DNA of 64,000 nucleotides from Porodaedalea pini (lineage: Eukaryota > Basidiomycota > Agaricomycetes > Hymenochaetales > Hymenochaetaceae), in assembly GCA_002794775.1 (NCBI GenBank), contig NBAY01000002.1, positions 992,001 through 1,056,000 on the forward strand, given 5' to 3'. Under the pieces are notes generated by a model. That model ran no database searches. It had not been told where the DNA came from and saw only the letters and a program-made list of their open reading frames with translations. Made by a program: the position numbers and the translations under genes. This document shows positions 1 through 11,167 of the stretch, piece by piece. Position 1 is the first letter of the stretch, and the number at the start of each line of letters is the position of its first letter.

Positions 1-180
1 TTGGAGCTGATGGCACCAGGTGAGTGCCACCTCATCGCTGACGAGCTCGGCGCGATGAAGGAGTCGGCATTCGAGGAAGTCGTGGACACTCGAAGGTCGA
101 CGGTGGAGGACTATGTGGAGGAAGAAGACAATGACGAAGAGGTTATCGACTCGCAGGGTTTTGCGAGTGGTCAGGCGTAG
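1..180 (+). CDS. Ty3/gypsy Gag, C-terminal end (partial)
   Basis: The frame is open from base 1 to a TAG at 178-180 and encodes an acidic tail rich in Glu and Asp. The true start lies outside the window. It directly precedes and overlaps the pol frame, which opens at 135 in the -1 frame relative to this one, so it is read as the end of the gag gene of the chromovirus that fills the next 4 kb. No zinc knuckle is visible in the part seen. The identification rests on position and frame relation, not on similarity of the short tail itself. Confidence 0.6.
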   Translation: MELMAPGECHLIADELGAMKESAFEEVVDTRRSTVEDYVEEEDNDEEVIDSQGFASGQA

Positions 181-198
181 CCATCGGGGCGACTGACC
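156..198 (+). promoter_or_regulatory. -1 ribosomal frameshift site: slippery heptamer plus stem-loop
   Basis: GGGTTTT at 156-162 sits in the gag frame as G GGT TTT, the X XXY YYZ form of a slippery heptamer. Six bases later GGTCAG (169-174) pairs perfectly with CTGACC (193-198), with extra GC pairing possible inside the loop. The gag stop at 178-180 lies in that loop. Slipping back one base at the heptamer puts ribosomes in the pol frame, which is open from 135. Heptamer, spacer length, structure and frame relation all agree. Function is inferred. Confidence 0.7.
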
Positions 199-3100
199 GA
201 GAAGAACAAGGGACTTCGAATCCGGATTCGCTAAAATATAACCAACCATCTGTACAATACATAGATGCAAACGACGTCGATGGTTTTCCCGATTACGAAG
301 TCCCCACCGGTGTGAACAAAGATGAAGAGTACAAGCAACTGTTCATGAGAGGAACTGGTGGATGCCAGCTGGACCTTCTCCTGACCATCGAGCATGAAAT
401 AGCGGGTGAGGTGAGAGAGGTAGATGCGCATGCCCTTGTGGATTTGGGATGCACGGGATCCTGCATCGACGTCAGGTTCGTCGAGAGGTACGGGTTGGAA
501 ACGAAACGCTACATTCGACCCCTCGCGGTGCTCAACGCCGATGGCACACACAATGAGGCCGGATTGATCGAGGAGTACATTGATGTCGAGCTCATGATCG
601 GCCATCACCAGGAGAGGATCGTCCTCGCAGTAATGTCCCTAGCGTCGTCAAACATCTTTCTGGGGTACGACTGGCTTCGACGTCACAATCCAGAGGTCGA
701 CTGGAAAACGGGTTCGATCGAATTCACCCGCTGTCCAGAAGAATGTGCGATCAAGAGGGAGCCGGTGGAGGACCTAGGCAAGGTGAAGAAGGTGGTGGAA
801 CAGATGAGGAGGGTGAGTGAGATGCGAATGGACAAGGCGTCCTGGCCCGCATACCTCAACGACTACGCCGACATTTTCAGCGAAAAAGGTTTTGAGAAGC
901 TGCCGGAACACCGACCCTGGGACCATGTCATCGACTTGAAGCCCGACTTCAAACCGAGCGACTGTAAGATCTACCCACTCACGCCAACTGAGCAGCAGTC
1001 ACTCAAGGACTTCCTTGATGAAAATCTGAAGTCGGGTCGCATTCGACGGTCGATATCGCCCATGGCGTCGCCCTTCTTCTTCATTAAGAAGGCCGACAAA
1101 TCGCTACGCCCGATCCAGGATTACCGTAAGCTCAATGACGGTACGATCAAGAACAAGTATCCCCTCCCTCTCATTGACGAACTCGTCGACAAGGTCAAGA
1201 AAGCGAAGTACATCACTAAGCTTGACCTTCGCTGGGGGTACTACAATATCCGGATCTGCGAGGGTGACGAATGGAAGGCAGCGTTTCGCACAAACATGGG
1301 CCTCTTCGAACCGACGGTCATGTTTTTTGGCCTTTGCAACACGCCGGCCACATTCCAGGCCTTTGTCAACCACATCTTTAAGGACCTAATCTACGCGAAC
1401 TTGATCATCGTATACCTCGACGACATCCTGATCCTCTCGGAAACCATTGAGGAGCATATCGACACGTCGAGGCGCGTACTCCAGATCCTCCGAGAAAATG
1501 GCCTGTACCTGAAGCCGGAGAAGTGCGAGTTTGACGCCAAGGTCGTCAAATACCTTGGCCACATCATCGGCAATGGCGAGATCAGGGCTGACCCGGCAAA
1601 GACGGAGGCGATTGCGAACTGGCCAGTCCCATGGAACCTCAAGGAGCTGCAACAGTTCCTCAGTATGGGAAACTGGCTGAGACGGTTTATTAAGGACTAC
1701 AGCAAGGTGGTCCGACCGTTGACGTCGTTAACGGGCAAGAAGGACTGGGTATGGGAGACCGAACAGCAGGAAGCGTTCGAGGAGCTGAGACGACGTCTCT
1801 GCTCACCTCCAGTCCTAGCCATCACCAATGACGAGGGCCCTTTCCGCGTAGAAGCGGACTCGTCGAACTTTGCGCTCAGTGGTGTGTTGTTGCAGAAGCA
1901 GGAAGGGAAGTGGAGGGTGATCGCCTACAGGTCAGAGGCACTTGAACCGGCGGAACGAAACTATGAGATCTACAACAAGGAGATGCTCGCGATCGTTTCG
2001 GCGCTCAAGGAGTGGCGGCAATACCTCCTTGGCGCTCGCCACAAGATTGAAATCTGGTCTGACCACGCCAACCTCACCTACTTCAGGTCGGCGCAGAAGC
2101 TGAGCTATCGCCAAGCTCACTGGCAGACCGAACTTGAAGAATTCAACTTCCACCTCGAACACAAGTCGGGCAAGACGATGGGCAAGGCCGACCTGCTATC
2201 GCGCATGGCGGGCTATGATCAGGGCAAGGATGACAACGATGGGGTCGTGTTCATCAAGGATAAGTGGTTGAACCGTGGAGTGGTGCGGACATCGCGCGAC
2301 GAGGTGGTGGAATGAGTGGGTGAAGCGCAGAGGGCGCAGGACAATTCGGAGAGGCCTATGGGTTTGGTGGAGGTCGACGAATTGTGGCGGATGAAAGGCA
2401 AGGTGTATGTTCCATCGACAATAAAGGAGGCCGTGTTGCGGGAGTGCCACGACTCAGTTCTGGCTGGTCATCCAGGAGCGTCGAAGACAGTAGAACTCGT
2501 CCGTCGCGATTTCTGGTGGGCATCGATGTTCTCTGACATCTGAGCATACGTCCGAGGATGCGACCGTTGTCAACGGACGAAAGCCTTAAGAACGTCGAGG
2601 TCTAGACCGCTTCATCCAAACGCTGTCCCTGAAGGACCCTGGGAAATTGTTACGGTCGACCTAATCGGAGAGCTCCCGGACTCCAAGGGACACAATGCAA
2701 TCTGCGTCTTTGTGGATAGGTTCTCGAAGCAGATGCACGCGATCCTGACGATGACGAGACTGTCAGCAGAAGGTATGGCCCAGCTGTACCGCGACCACGT
2801 CTTCCGCCTCCATGGCCTACCGAAGAAGATCATCCACGACCGAGGCACGCAGTTTGATGCGTCGATGATGAAGGAGCTGTACAAACTTCTGCACATTGAA
2901 GGCAACCCATCGACAGCGTACCATCCACAGACGGATGGTCAAACGGAATGCGTTAACCAAGAGCTCGAACAGTACCTTCGACTCTTCGTTAACCATCAGC
3001 AATCGGACTGGAAGGACTGGCTCCCCCTCGCAGAGTTCGCATACAACAACCGCGAACACTCAGCAACGAAGATGTCCCCCTTCTACGCGAACACAGGACA

Positions 3101-3792
3101 TCACCCCTTGAGCTTCGACACGACGCGAACCTCATCTGCTAACATGTCAGCGGAAGAATTCGCAAAGCACATCAAGGAGACTCATTGTGTTGCTAAGGAC
3201 AACCTAGTCAAGGCAGCAGAGGACATGAAGCGCTACCATGACCAGACAGCAGGAGCTTCGGTGGAGTACAAGGCTGGAGACAAGGTCTTCCTTGACGGGC
3301 GAAACATCAGTACGGACTCGCCGACAAAGAAACTCGCAGACAAATGGTACGGCCCCTTTGATGTCGTCGACAAGATAGGAGCGAGCACATACAAGCTCAA
3401 ACTCCCGAAGCGATGGAAAAAGGTCCACCCTGTCTTCAACGAAGCCCTATTGAAACCCGCCGTCGAACCGTCCTTTGAAAGCCAGAAGCAACCGCCACCG
3501 CCGCCGCCAGACATCGTCGACAACGAGGAGGAGTACGAACTCGAGGAAGTCTTAGACTCACGTCTGCACCGAGGGAAACTACAGTACCTTGTCAAGTGGG
3601 TCGGCTACAATGAACCTACTTGGCAGCCTGAGACGGACTTCGGCGAGAACGCGAAGGAGGCGATCGCTGAGTTCTACCTCAAACATCCCGGTGCACCTCA
3701 GAAACTCGACATCCCTCGTCAACGACTCCGTCCGCTCTTCGTCGACACCGAGCCTGACGACCGCGATCATGGTTGGTCGGGACGCCCAACCT

Positions 3793-3803
3793 TGAAGGGG
3801 GGG
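3793..3803 (+). other. Polypurine tract of the chromovirus
   Basis: A run of eleven bases, purine except for its first base and mostly G, lies immediately before the Pol stop codon and the first base of the LTR. This is where plus-strand DNA synthesis is primed in LTR retrotransposons. Here it also encodes the last Pol residues (Lys-Gly-Gly). Confidence 0.75.
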
Positions 3804-3806
3804 TAA

Positions 3807-4220
3807 TGTTAGAACCTGAACTTTCACCTTTTCCTTTATTTTCCCTTTTACCATTTCCTTTATTATATTCGTCCTTTTCATTATATTTACCCATCTTACA
3901 CAATCATTCCCACACTGCCTTCATTCGTTCCATTCCCACTCGTTATGTAATGTTAGGTAATATAGTCTCACGGTTGTTGCTATATAAAGTCTCAGGAATC
4001 GCATGAACTCCTTGTTCTGCTTTTCCTCTTACCTCCGCGACGACCTAGGTGAGACTCGTCCCCCTTGTATTAGTTTAGACTTGTATTAATCCTCTTACCT
4101 CCGCGACGACCTAGCCTGAGTACAGCATGTCCCGAGTCTCCACTCGAGTATAGCACGTCCCAGACGACAGTCAGCCGAGGCCTGCCCAGTCCGAGTCGTC
4201 TCCTGGACTCCCGCCTAACA
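3807..4220 (+). repeat. 3' LTR of the chromovirus
   Basis: The repeat starts TGTTAG directly after the Pol stop and ends CTAACA, giving 6-bp inverted ends and a length of 414 bp. It has a C/T-rich first 100 bp, a TATATAAA box at 3981-3988 and a short internal repeat around CTCTTACCTCCGCGACGACC (about 4026 and 4091). The 5' LTR lies upstream of the window, so LTR-LTR divergence cannot be used to date insertion. The next five bases, GAAGG, are the expected position of the target duplication. Confidence 0.85.
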
Positions 4221-4347
4221 GAAGGTCATGTGAAGGGAGTGTGGGAAGTGATTGGAAAGATGGTTAGGGATAATGAAAAGGAGTGATTAAAAGAAAAGGA
4301 AAAGGAAAAGGGGAAATAAAGAAAAGGTAAAGGTTCAAGTTCTGACA
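4221..4347 (-). repeat. Inverted LTR fragment A
   Basis: Read on the minus strand this begins TGTCAGAACTTG and follows the first ~125 bp of the LTR at 3807 with substitutions, including the C/T-rich tract. It is therefore the 5' part of a related LTR in the opposite orientation, abutting the end of the intact LTR. Confidence 0.75.
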
Positions 4348-4495
4348 TAAACGAGCGGAATGGAACGAATGAAGGTCATGTGGAGGGAGTGTGAGAAATG
4401 ATTGAAAAGACAATTAAATATAATGAAAAGGATCGACTAAAAGAAAGGAAATGATAAAAGGAAAATAAAAGAAAGGAAAAGTTTGAGTCCTAACA
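4348..4495 (-). repeat. Inverted LTR fragment B, interrupting the copia element
   Basis: A second minus-strand copy of the first ~145 bp of the same LTR family begins TGTTAGGACTC at 4495. It lies head to tail with fragment A. At 4495/4496 it passes straight into copia integrase coding sequence, so it marks the breakpoint that removed the copia reverse transcriptase and RNase H. GAAGGTCATGTG occurs near the inner end of both fragments. Confidence 0.75.
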
Positions 4496-7049
4496 CTTCT
4501 CCCCAGAGCTTGTCCGGTAATTTATGTCCTAGTAAGTTTGATCTAACTTGATTTAGTATTGTTTGATGAGTTCGCTCAGCTACACCATTTTGTTGTGGAG
4601 TATCATGTACAGTTAGTTTTTGCATAGTTCCTTGACTGTCTAAAAAGAGTTGAAAGTCATTTGATAAAAAGACAGTATCATTATCAGATTGTAGTATTTT
4701 AATTTTAATTCCATATTGAGTTGATAACAAAGTAGCCCATTTGATGTAAGCAGTATAACCATCCGCTTTGGTTTTAAGTAAACTCATTTGGACCCATCTA
4801 GTACAGTCGTCAACTAAAGTTAATAAGTATTTAAAATTTCCGATAGCAGTTGTCGGCGCAGGTCCCCAAATATCCATATGAAAATGATCGCCAAAATTTT
4901 TAGCTAATTCAGAAGTTCGAGTTTTAGGTATAACATTTCTTTTAATATTTGCTTCGACACAAACACGACATTGAGTTTCAGTTGAGTCAGTAATTTTGTA
5001 ATGGATTGATTCAGGATGATTTTTAAGTAGCCATTTAAGGTAAGTATAACTTAGGTGTCCGAGTTTCTTATGAAGTTCAAACAGAGTAATTGATTTCACA
5101 GTGCTCATTTGATAATGTTTTAATATAGAGTACAGGTTATTTTTACATTGAATTTGACCGCATATTTCACCGCTAGGTGCCTTTATTGTACACAAATTTC
5201 CTTTATATATAAATTCATATCCTTCTGTGCAAAGTTTAGACTGGCTAAGTAGCGTCATGTGCATTTCTTTAGCATAATAAACATCTTTAATAGTAATGGT
5301 GCTTACAGTATCACCATTCGGGATCTCAACAGTTAAAATCCCTATAGTTGAAGTAATAAAAGTTTGTGAGTTAGCGGTTATGACAGATATTGGATCAGTT
5401 TGTTTAACATTAGTAAGTCGGTTGAAATAAGGAGTTAAATGAAGAGTGGCGCCAGAATCAATAATATCCATAGTATGATAAAGTTTATTAGCATAATTTT
5501 CTTTTAAGTAAATGGCTGTGGCGCTTACATGATTCGCCTCAAAATTTTCAATAGCATCCATGTAGTGATCGTCACGTAAGAAGTCGAAAAGTGCAGATTT
5601 GTTGTCGAACTGCATAGTGATGTCATCAGGTACTTCAGTTATTGTCGCAGTGAACGGTGGCGTCTGTGGAAAGTTGGGCATTTCGACGTTTATTGCTTGA
5701 TGTGCTTGAGCGACTGCAGTGGAAGTGGAAGCGGTCATAGGTATGTTTGCCGCGTTCAACGTGCTCATCTGATGCGAGTGGGCAGTGGTCAGAGGTTTCG
5801 CGTGCTCCTGAATCCCTTTCTTCGCCATGGCATCTTTAGTTTTCTGAGTCCATGGCTGGGGGCAGTTAGGTGATTGATGCCCATAGTTGTTACAGTTATA
5901 ACATTTAACAAAGGGATTAGAGTTCCCTGAGTTCAAGTTTGAGTTATCGGAGTTATTTGAGCATCCTCCGTGGCCACGTCCTCGGCCTCTGTAAGTTCCA
6001 AATCGGCCACGGCCTCAGCCGCGACCTCGAGTGTGTCCGCCTTGTCCTCTGAAGTAAGGGTGAGTAGCCTTGCTTTGGTAAGGGTGCGCGGCGGTGATTG
6101 GATTTTTTTGAGTATTCGCCACGCTCCAGTTTGCAAAGGCCTGACGAGTTTCTTGAATAAGTCAGTTGGGAGTAAGTACAAGGTCTTCGTGGTCGTCGTT
6201 ATTTTTATTGTACTCATTTATGGCATTTATTTGAAGTTCCAGTTGAGTTATGACATATTTATATTGCAGTGGTATCGCCGCGGTTATTGCTGCCAAGTAA
6301 GTTGAGTCGGCTGGTTGTTTTCCATGAGCGCAAAGTTCAGCGTGGCGTTGTTCGAGTTCGTCTAAAGTTTTATCGAGTTGAGACACATGGCCTCGAACGT
6401 TGAATAATGCTCCTTCATTTAACGCGTTAGTTACTGTAGTTTGGATATCGTAACGCGCCTTTAGTTGTTTGAGTAGGACGTGTACTTGAGTTACGCCTAA
6501 GTAATTTCCAAGTATTTTGTCGGGGATGTTTTTGATCACACCCGCATAGATGGCATTCGCTATAGTATTTTCCTCTGGACTGGATGGCCCTGCCTCCATA
6601 AGAGTTGGGTGGCCAGTGGCATTGATAGCCTGGAAGATGCGAAATATCCAGAGTTTCCAGTTTTTGACACCGTCAAGTGGTTCGATGCTGTCAAATAGTT
6701 TGATTATTTCACCCGCTTTAAGTGCTGACATTATCAGTGATTCGCGGCAGGGAATGCACTGAGTGCGAGTAGGAGGCACTATAGTAGGGTCAGTTAGTTC
6801 GCCTTCTGATGATTCAGTAGGTGGAGTAACGTGCTCTGGTATTGGCGGTAGTGTTTGTTCAAAGTCGCGCTCAAGTTGCGCTGGTGTGGCAGTAGATGTG
6901 GGTGGAGTAGGAGTTTGAGTAGTACCGCTAGTAGTTGTGGCTAGTTGTTCACCCTGTGTTTGTGCACGAGTGCGAGGACGAGTGCTAGTAGTTGGTTTAG
7001 GAGTAGTTGGTAGTGGTGGTGTTGGTGAATGAGGAGGACGGTCTGACAT
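4496..7049 (-). pseudogene. Copia Gag-Pol, truncated, two in-frame TGA stops
   Basis: A single minus-strand frame starts at the ATG at 7049; an upstream in-frame ATG at 7124 is in the leader. It encodes Gag, a CCHC zinc knuckle (CYNCNNYGHQSPNC, near 5894-5850), a protease with DSGAT near 5460, the GAG-pre-integrase HHCC segment, and an integrase core ending in a QNGVAERTHQ motif near 4590. TGA interrupts the frame at 6162-6164 and 6015-6017. The second lies in a Gly-Arg-rich RGRG stretch where CGA would continue the pattern. The last ~19 codons of the open frame, downstream of 4496, are LTR sequence and not copia protein. Confidence 0.88.
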
Positions 7050-7099
7050 GCAATAGTGAGGAGTGCAATGAGTAGGAGGGAGCCAAGGCTCATAACCTC

Positions 7100-7315
7100 T
7101 TAGACGAGCAGAAAAGTGGGACAAAGCTGTAGATTAGGGGCGAGAGTGCCCATCCTTATATACAGTACAATTGAATAGTTTACTATAAAAAGTATAGTGA
7201 GCATATGGTGCATAGTCATATGAGCATATAGTCGGAGTTCTGGAAGTCGGTCATGTGACCAGTGACGGATATTTGCTCAGGCAGGTATCCGTCAGTTATT
7301 TATAGTTCAACAACA
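7100..7315 (-). repeat. 5' LTR of the copia element
   Basis: On the minus strand the sequence begins TGTTGAAC (at 7312, or TGTTG at 7315), has a TATATAAGG promoter-like box near 7160, and leads into the gag leader. GGTTATGAGCC at 7097-7087 resembles a copia primer-binding site. The inner LTR end could not be fixed because the 3' LTR is missing. Confidence 0.6.
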
Positions 7316-7322
7316 GGAGTAG

Positions 7323-7934
7323 CTGCTGGAGAGAGCGCGTACGAAGAGCGCGGCCCCATCATACACGCGTGCGTCATCCTCGGCCGCGTTCGGTAGGTCG
7401 TCCTCTCCGTCCGTAGAGCCAGGCCAAAGCACAGAAGAGACCCTCTCATCTGTGCTTCGACGCATTTCCGAGCTCGAGGCCCACGGCCAGCGGAAGACGG
7501 CTCGACTAGAGCACCAGTCTGAGCATATCAAACAGCTCACGGCGCGGCTCGTCGAGGTGGAGACCCGGCTCTCTGACGTCGATGGATATGCGGATGATGA
7601 GGGAGAAGGCGAAGCGCGGGTCAGCAAGAGGAAGAGGGGTGGGAAAAAGTCCGCGATCTGCAAGATTCTGAGCAAGGAGAGCAGTACGCTCAATCCTGAC
7701 CAGAAAGAGGCCCGAAGGGCCTTGCAGGTGCGTTATTAATCCATTATATTCATCTAACTTATTTAAAAAAAACTCACCTCATATTTAATATAGGCTGCTA
7801 TAGAACACGAAGGCTCCGTGCAGGCGGCCCTCAAGCCTGGAGAGAAGCTTTTCTCCGTCTGGCCACGGGCCATTAGATCTACCGGGAACGCAGTGACTGA
7901 AACTGAACTGTCATCACCGGCCGTGCTCAGCTGA
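7323..7934 (+). pseudogene. Fragment of an unrecognised coiled-coil protein gene beside the copia LTR
   Basis: A frame open from 7323, just past the LTR end and without a clear ATG, runs to 7727. It then splices (GTGCGT to TATAG, 7728-7793) into a second exon ending in TGA at 7932-7934. The protein has a Ser/Ala-rich start, a heptad-like coiled-coil segment (LEHQSEHIKQLTARLVEVET), an acidic patch, a basic KRKRGGKK patch and an EARRALQ segment. The absence of a start and the position suggest the copia insertion cut off the upstream part. The family is not recognised, and transposon-related origin is possible. Confidence 0.4.
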
Positions 7935-8543
7935 AACACAAATGATAAGATTTTGAAATAAGGTATGGATGTACCGGTGTCTGAAGAAGAACGCTGTGCC
8001 GGTGAGAAAAACAATTTCTTGAAGAACCGTAAACTTATGGAAGACGATCGCAGTAGGTTGAGGCGCTTGTTTAGGTTACGAAGTTTGCGCACACTCTGGG
8101 ACTGTCCTCAAGGTTTACGGCCAAATCTGTACACCAGCATTCCTGAGGCTGCTGACAAGCAGAAGCCTAAGATAAAGAACGCGAGAAGAGGCAACGTCCA
8201 CGCTAGAGACCACATCCAGAAGCGAACTGCAAGCCAACAACATACTTCTTCCTCGATTAGCGCCTTGACTAGGCAAAACACATCTACGCATTTGAATTCA
8301 CGACAGCCAAAGACTCTAACTGATATGGCTAAGCACCACCGGTTGGCACCGCCTGTACAAGCCTCCAGCGTCAATTGTCTGTCGCAGCTGTCACGACGTT
8401 GATCCGCTCCAATGGCCATTGATCAAAGGCCAAAACAACGACGAAACCGGAGTAGTGATAAGAACTGAAGCCTTCAGAATCCCTTCAGAGAGCCCCTCTG
8501 CTCTGAGACTTCCTCTCTTCGACACAATTCTTCCAGCATCTCA
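7935..8543 (+). repeat. Upstream flank of DUF6533 gene 1, duplicated at 10.5-11.17 kb
   Basis: No confident gene is seen. From about 7940 the sequence is similar to 10530-11165, with shared stretches such as ACTTATGGAAGACGATC. It is therefore part of the 2.6-kb tandem unit. An open frame at 7965-8402 is not preserved in the second copy. Confidence 0.6.
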
Positions 8544-10302
8544 ATGGCTAGTCTCGCCAAGGAAATCCTTGAGTTAATAACTGCTCTGGAAGACCTTCGT
8601 CTTTCTATTGTACGTCTTCTCAGCTCCAGCATGTGTGGTTTATCTTACCTTTACGACGACAGTATATTGATAGTAAGAAGCTTGAATGATGATTTTCGTC
8701 AAGCTCTACTAACATCACCGCTCTCAAGCCGCAAGCTGCGCCATATTTGTACGTCTGACTTTGACATGATAACGGGGATGTAACGTAATGCGGCACATCC
8801 AGGTCTATGACTATATGCTCACGTTCGAGGATGAGCGAACATTAATGTGGCCCAAGAAATGGTCGCTTCTGAAAGTGCTGTTCTTCATGGTCCGATATCT
8901 CCCTTTCGTTGACTTGTCTATCACCGCTTTGTGTAAGTCTCGCCATATTCATTGAAGGTGCAACCTTATGGATGTCTCGCTGCAGCTCAGTTTAGGACGG
9001 ATTTGGCACCTGAAGTGTGCACACTCGAATTCAAGAGTGCGGTCTGTAAGTCATCCTAGTCCCTATGATGCATGAACGAAATGTAACGTTATGGCGATTA
9101 GGGCTCATCAACATAGGAATCATCACCGCAGAAGGTACGCACATTATGTCTTCATACGTACTTGTCTCTATCGTTACTAACAACATGCCATTCTTCTCAG
9201 CCATTCTAGTTATTCGAACATACGCGATATGGGGGCAAAAACGATCCATTGCTATCATTCTTGCCATATGGACCATCGCGAATTTAATTGCCGACGTTTT
9301 GGTCATGAGTTTCTTCTTGAAGTCCATAGGGTGTATGTGCCGGACCTACTATGCCTGCAGAATGATAATGTCGGCTCTTGGACCATTAATCACATCCTCT
9401 TTTTTTAGTCTCATCATTGCCTCCAGGTCTATCTGGCTGTCTTGTTACCTCAGGAAACGACCTGCTTATCGGCGTTTGGATTGTACTTATGGTATACGAA
9501 GCAGGTAAATGCTCGTACGTAGCTTACACCGGAGTGAGAAGCTGATGTATTTTCCCATTTTTAAGCCATCATAGCTCTCATGGTGCTCAAGGGTGTACAG
9601 ATGTGTACGTTTCTACAACGCTCCTATATAGTATTTGTGTATGTGCTTTCTGCTGAACTTCTCTGCAGATAAAGAGCTCGGAAGCTCCGCGCTGTACCTG
9701 GCGTTGTTTAGGGATGGTGCGCTCTCAACACTCCATCCCTCAGTCGATATATTGACGCATAAGTACAGGCGCAATTTTCTACATCTACATATTCGGTAAG
9801 TAGAGGTCAGTGCCTAGTCAGCATATTGATCTGATATCTGCGTTAAGCACTGTCAATCGCGAATGTGATTGTGATTTCGACACTCCATGTGCGTGCATTT
9901 AAATTCACGATAATTGCTCGAAATTTTTAGTGGATTGCTTGTTCTATTATTGGTTCGTACAGCACGATAAATCGAAATACGGAATGCTTGCGGGGTCAGT
10001 GTATCGCTTCCCTCTAACATCTTCAATTTCTAACCATACGTGAATTACCGTCTCCCAGCATCGAACGGGTCACCCACTCTATTTTGACAGGGCGCTTGCT
10101 CCTCACTCTTCACAAAGCGACGGCTGAACCGAGGCCGGATGAAGTGGAGGATTTACAGAGCATGGAGTTCGACGTAGCCCCAAGAAACACGGTTGATACT
10201 GAAGCTGGCGTTGGGACCGCCATGTCATCCCTTCTGACTGAACAGCGGGAAGATACTGGGCCTTCCACCTTACTCGGTTTTTCTGCAACGGGGTCTCACT
10301 AA
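8544..10302 (+). CDS. DUF6533-type multi-pass membrane protein, tandem copy 1
   Basis: A start at 8544 (MASLAKEILELITALED) is followed by several short exons. A recognisable DUF6533 core (DYMLTFEDERTLMWPKKW, then LFFMVRYLP) lies near 8810-8930. It is followed by an EVCTLEFKSA segment, transmembrane segments around 9200-9330 and 9400-9500, a segment VLKGVQ, and an RDGALS segment near 9715. The C-terminal tail at about 10090-10302 is hydrophilic. Introns of 45-70 nt with GTNNGT/AG ends separate the pieces. This family is abundant in Agaricomycetes and its function is unknown. Compared with copy 2, one extra G near 10290 changes the last residues and ends the protein earlier. Exon joins are approximate. 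Confidence 0.75.
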
Positions 10303-11167
10303 GAAGGCATCCTGAAGGTTAGTTTCCCTTCTATGCTCTCGTTCTATCACAACCTGAAATACCTCCATAGGAAGGTAAAAAGGCTTAGTTGGTACGTGGT
10401 CCTCTTTTTGCCAATTTGGCTGTGAAGGTGGCTGACTGAAAGTTTTCAGACGTAGTTGTTCGGCTTGGTCTTGCCCCCTGTATAGCATTGGAGTCAAACT
10501 ATCAGTGGCAGCGCTTTGCTGAACTACAATTGCAATAAATTTTAAAAAATGAGGTACAAATGCACCGGTGTCTGCAGAACATCTTTGAGATCGGTGAGAA
10601 CAAAAGGATGTGTCTTGAGAAACGACGAACTTATGGAAGACGATCACATTAGGCTGAGGCGCCTATTTAAATCACGACTAGCAGGTTCTCCGCAGATCTT
10701 CTCAAGGTTTGCGGTCAGAGCTGTGCTCCTAAGCATATCGGCGTCGGGATTCCTGAGGCTGTTGCCGTCCAGAAGATGCAGAATGCGAGATGAGGCAATG
10801 CTCATGTGAGAATCCACATCCAGAAGCGGAACGCGATCAACTTAGTTTGTGATTCTTCCTCGATTAGCGCCTTAACTAGTCAAGCAGGCCTATGCATTGG
10901 AACTCAAGGTGGTCAAGAACCACCCTCTATCTGATCCGGCGAAGTGTGGCTGGTTGGCCAGCCTGCGCGAAGCCTATTTTGTTCGCTTTCCATGCACCAC
11001 CTTAGGCGCTAATCCTCTGCTGAAGTTTGCACGAAGTTGATTCGCTTCGAAGGCTAGAACAACAAGGAGAGTGGAGTGTTGATAAGAAGCGAAGTCTTCA
11101 GAATACCTTCATAAAGCTCATCTACTCTGAAGCTTCCTCATCCTCGACGCAACTCTTCCAACACACA
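10303..11167 (+). repeat. Spacer between DUF6533 copies
   Basis: No confident gene is seen. From about 10530 it repeats the upstream flank at 7940-8540, so the tandem unit begins near 10.5 kb. The stretch 10310-10530 shows nothing recognised. Confidence 0.5.

Larger units (their letters stand above)
135..3806 (+). pseudogene. Chromovirus (Ty3/gypsy) Pol: protease-RT-RNase H-integrase-chromodomain, two in-frame TGA stops
   Basis: One frame runs from 135 to a TAA at 3804-3806, broken only by TGA at 2313-2315 and 2541-2543. Domains in order: a retropepsin-like active site (DLG, bases about 441-449, where DSG is usual); reverse transcriptase with YLDD at about 1413-1424; RNase H with a VEAD motif near 1848; the HHCC zinc-finger segment of integrase, split by the second TGA; the DDE integrase core with HDRG near 2836 and TEC where TER is usual near 2946; then a chromodomain (about 3530-3690). 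The order PR-RT-RH-IN-chromodomain defines chromoviruses. Each TGA fits a CGA arginine codon changed by C to T. As it stands the element cannot make a full Pol without readthrough of both stops. Confidence 0.93.
4496..7315 (-). mobile_element. Ty1/copia retrotransposon, 3' half missing
   Basis: On the minus strand the order is LTR (about 7315-7100), a primer-binding-like stretch, gag with zinc knuckle, protease, and integrase. That order, with integrase before reverse transcriptase, is the copia order. The element stops inside integrase, after the catalytic Glu region, at an inverted gypsy-type LTR fragment. Reverse transcriptase, RNase H and the 3' LTR are absent. It is AT-richer than its surroundings. 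It is a dead remnant. Confidence 0.88.
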
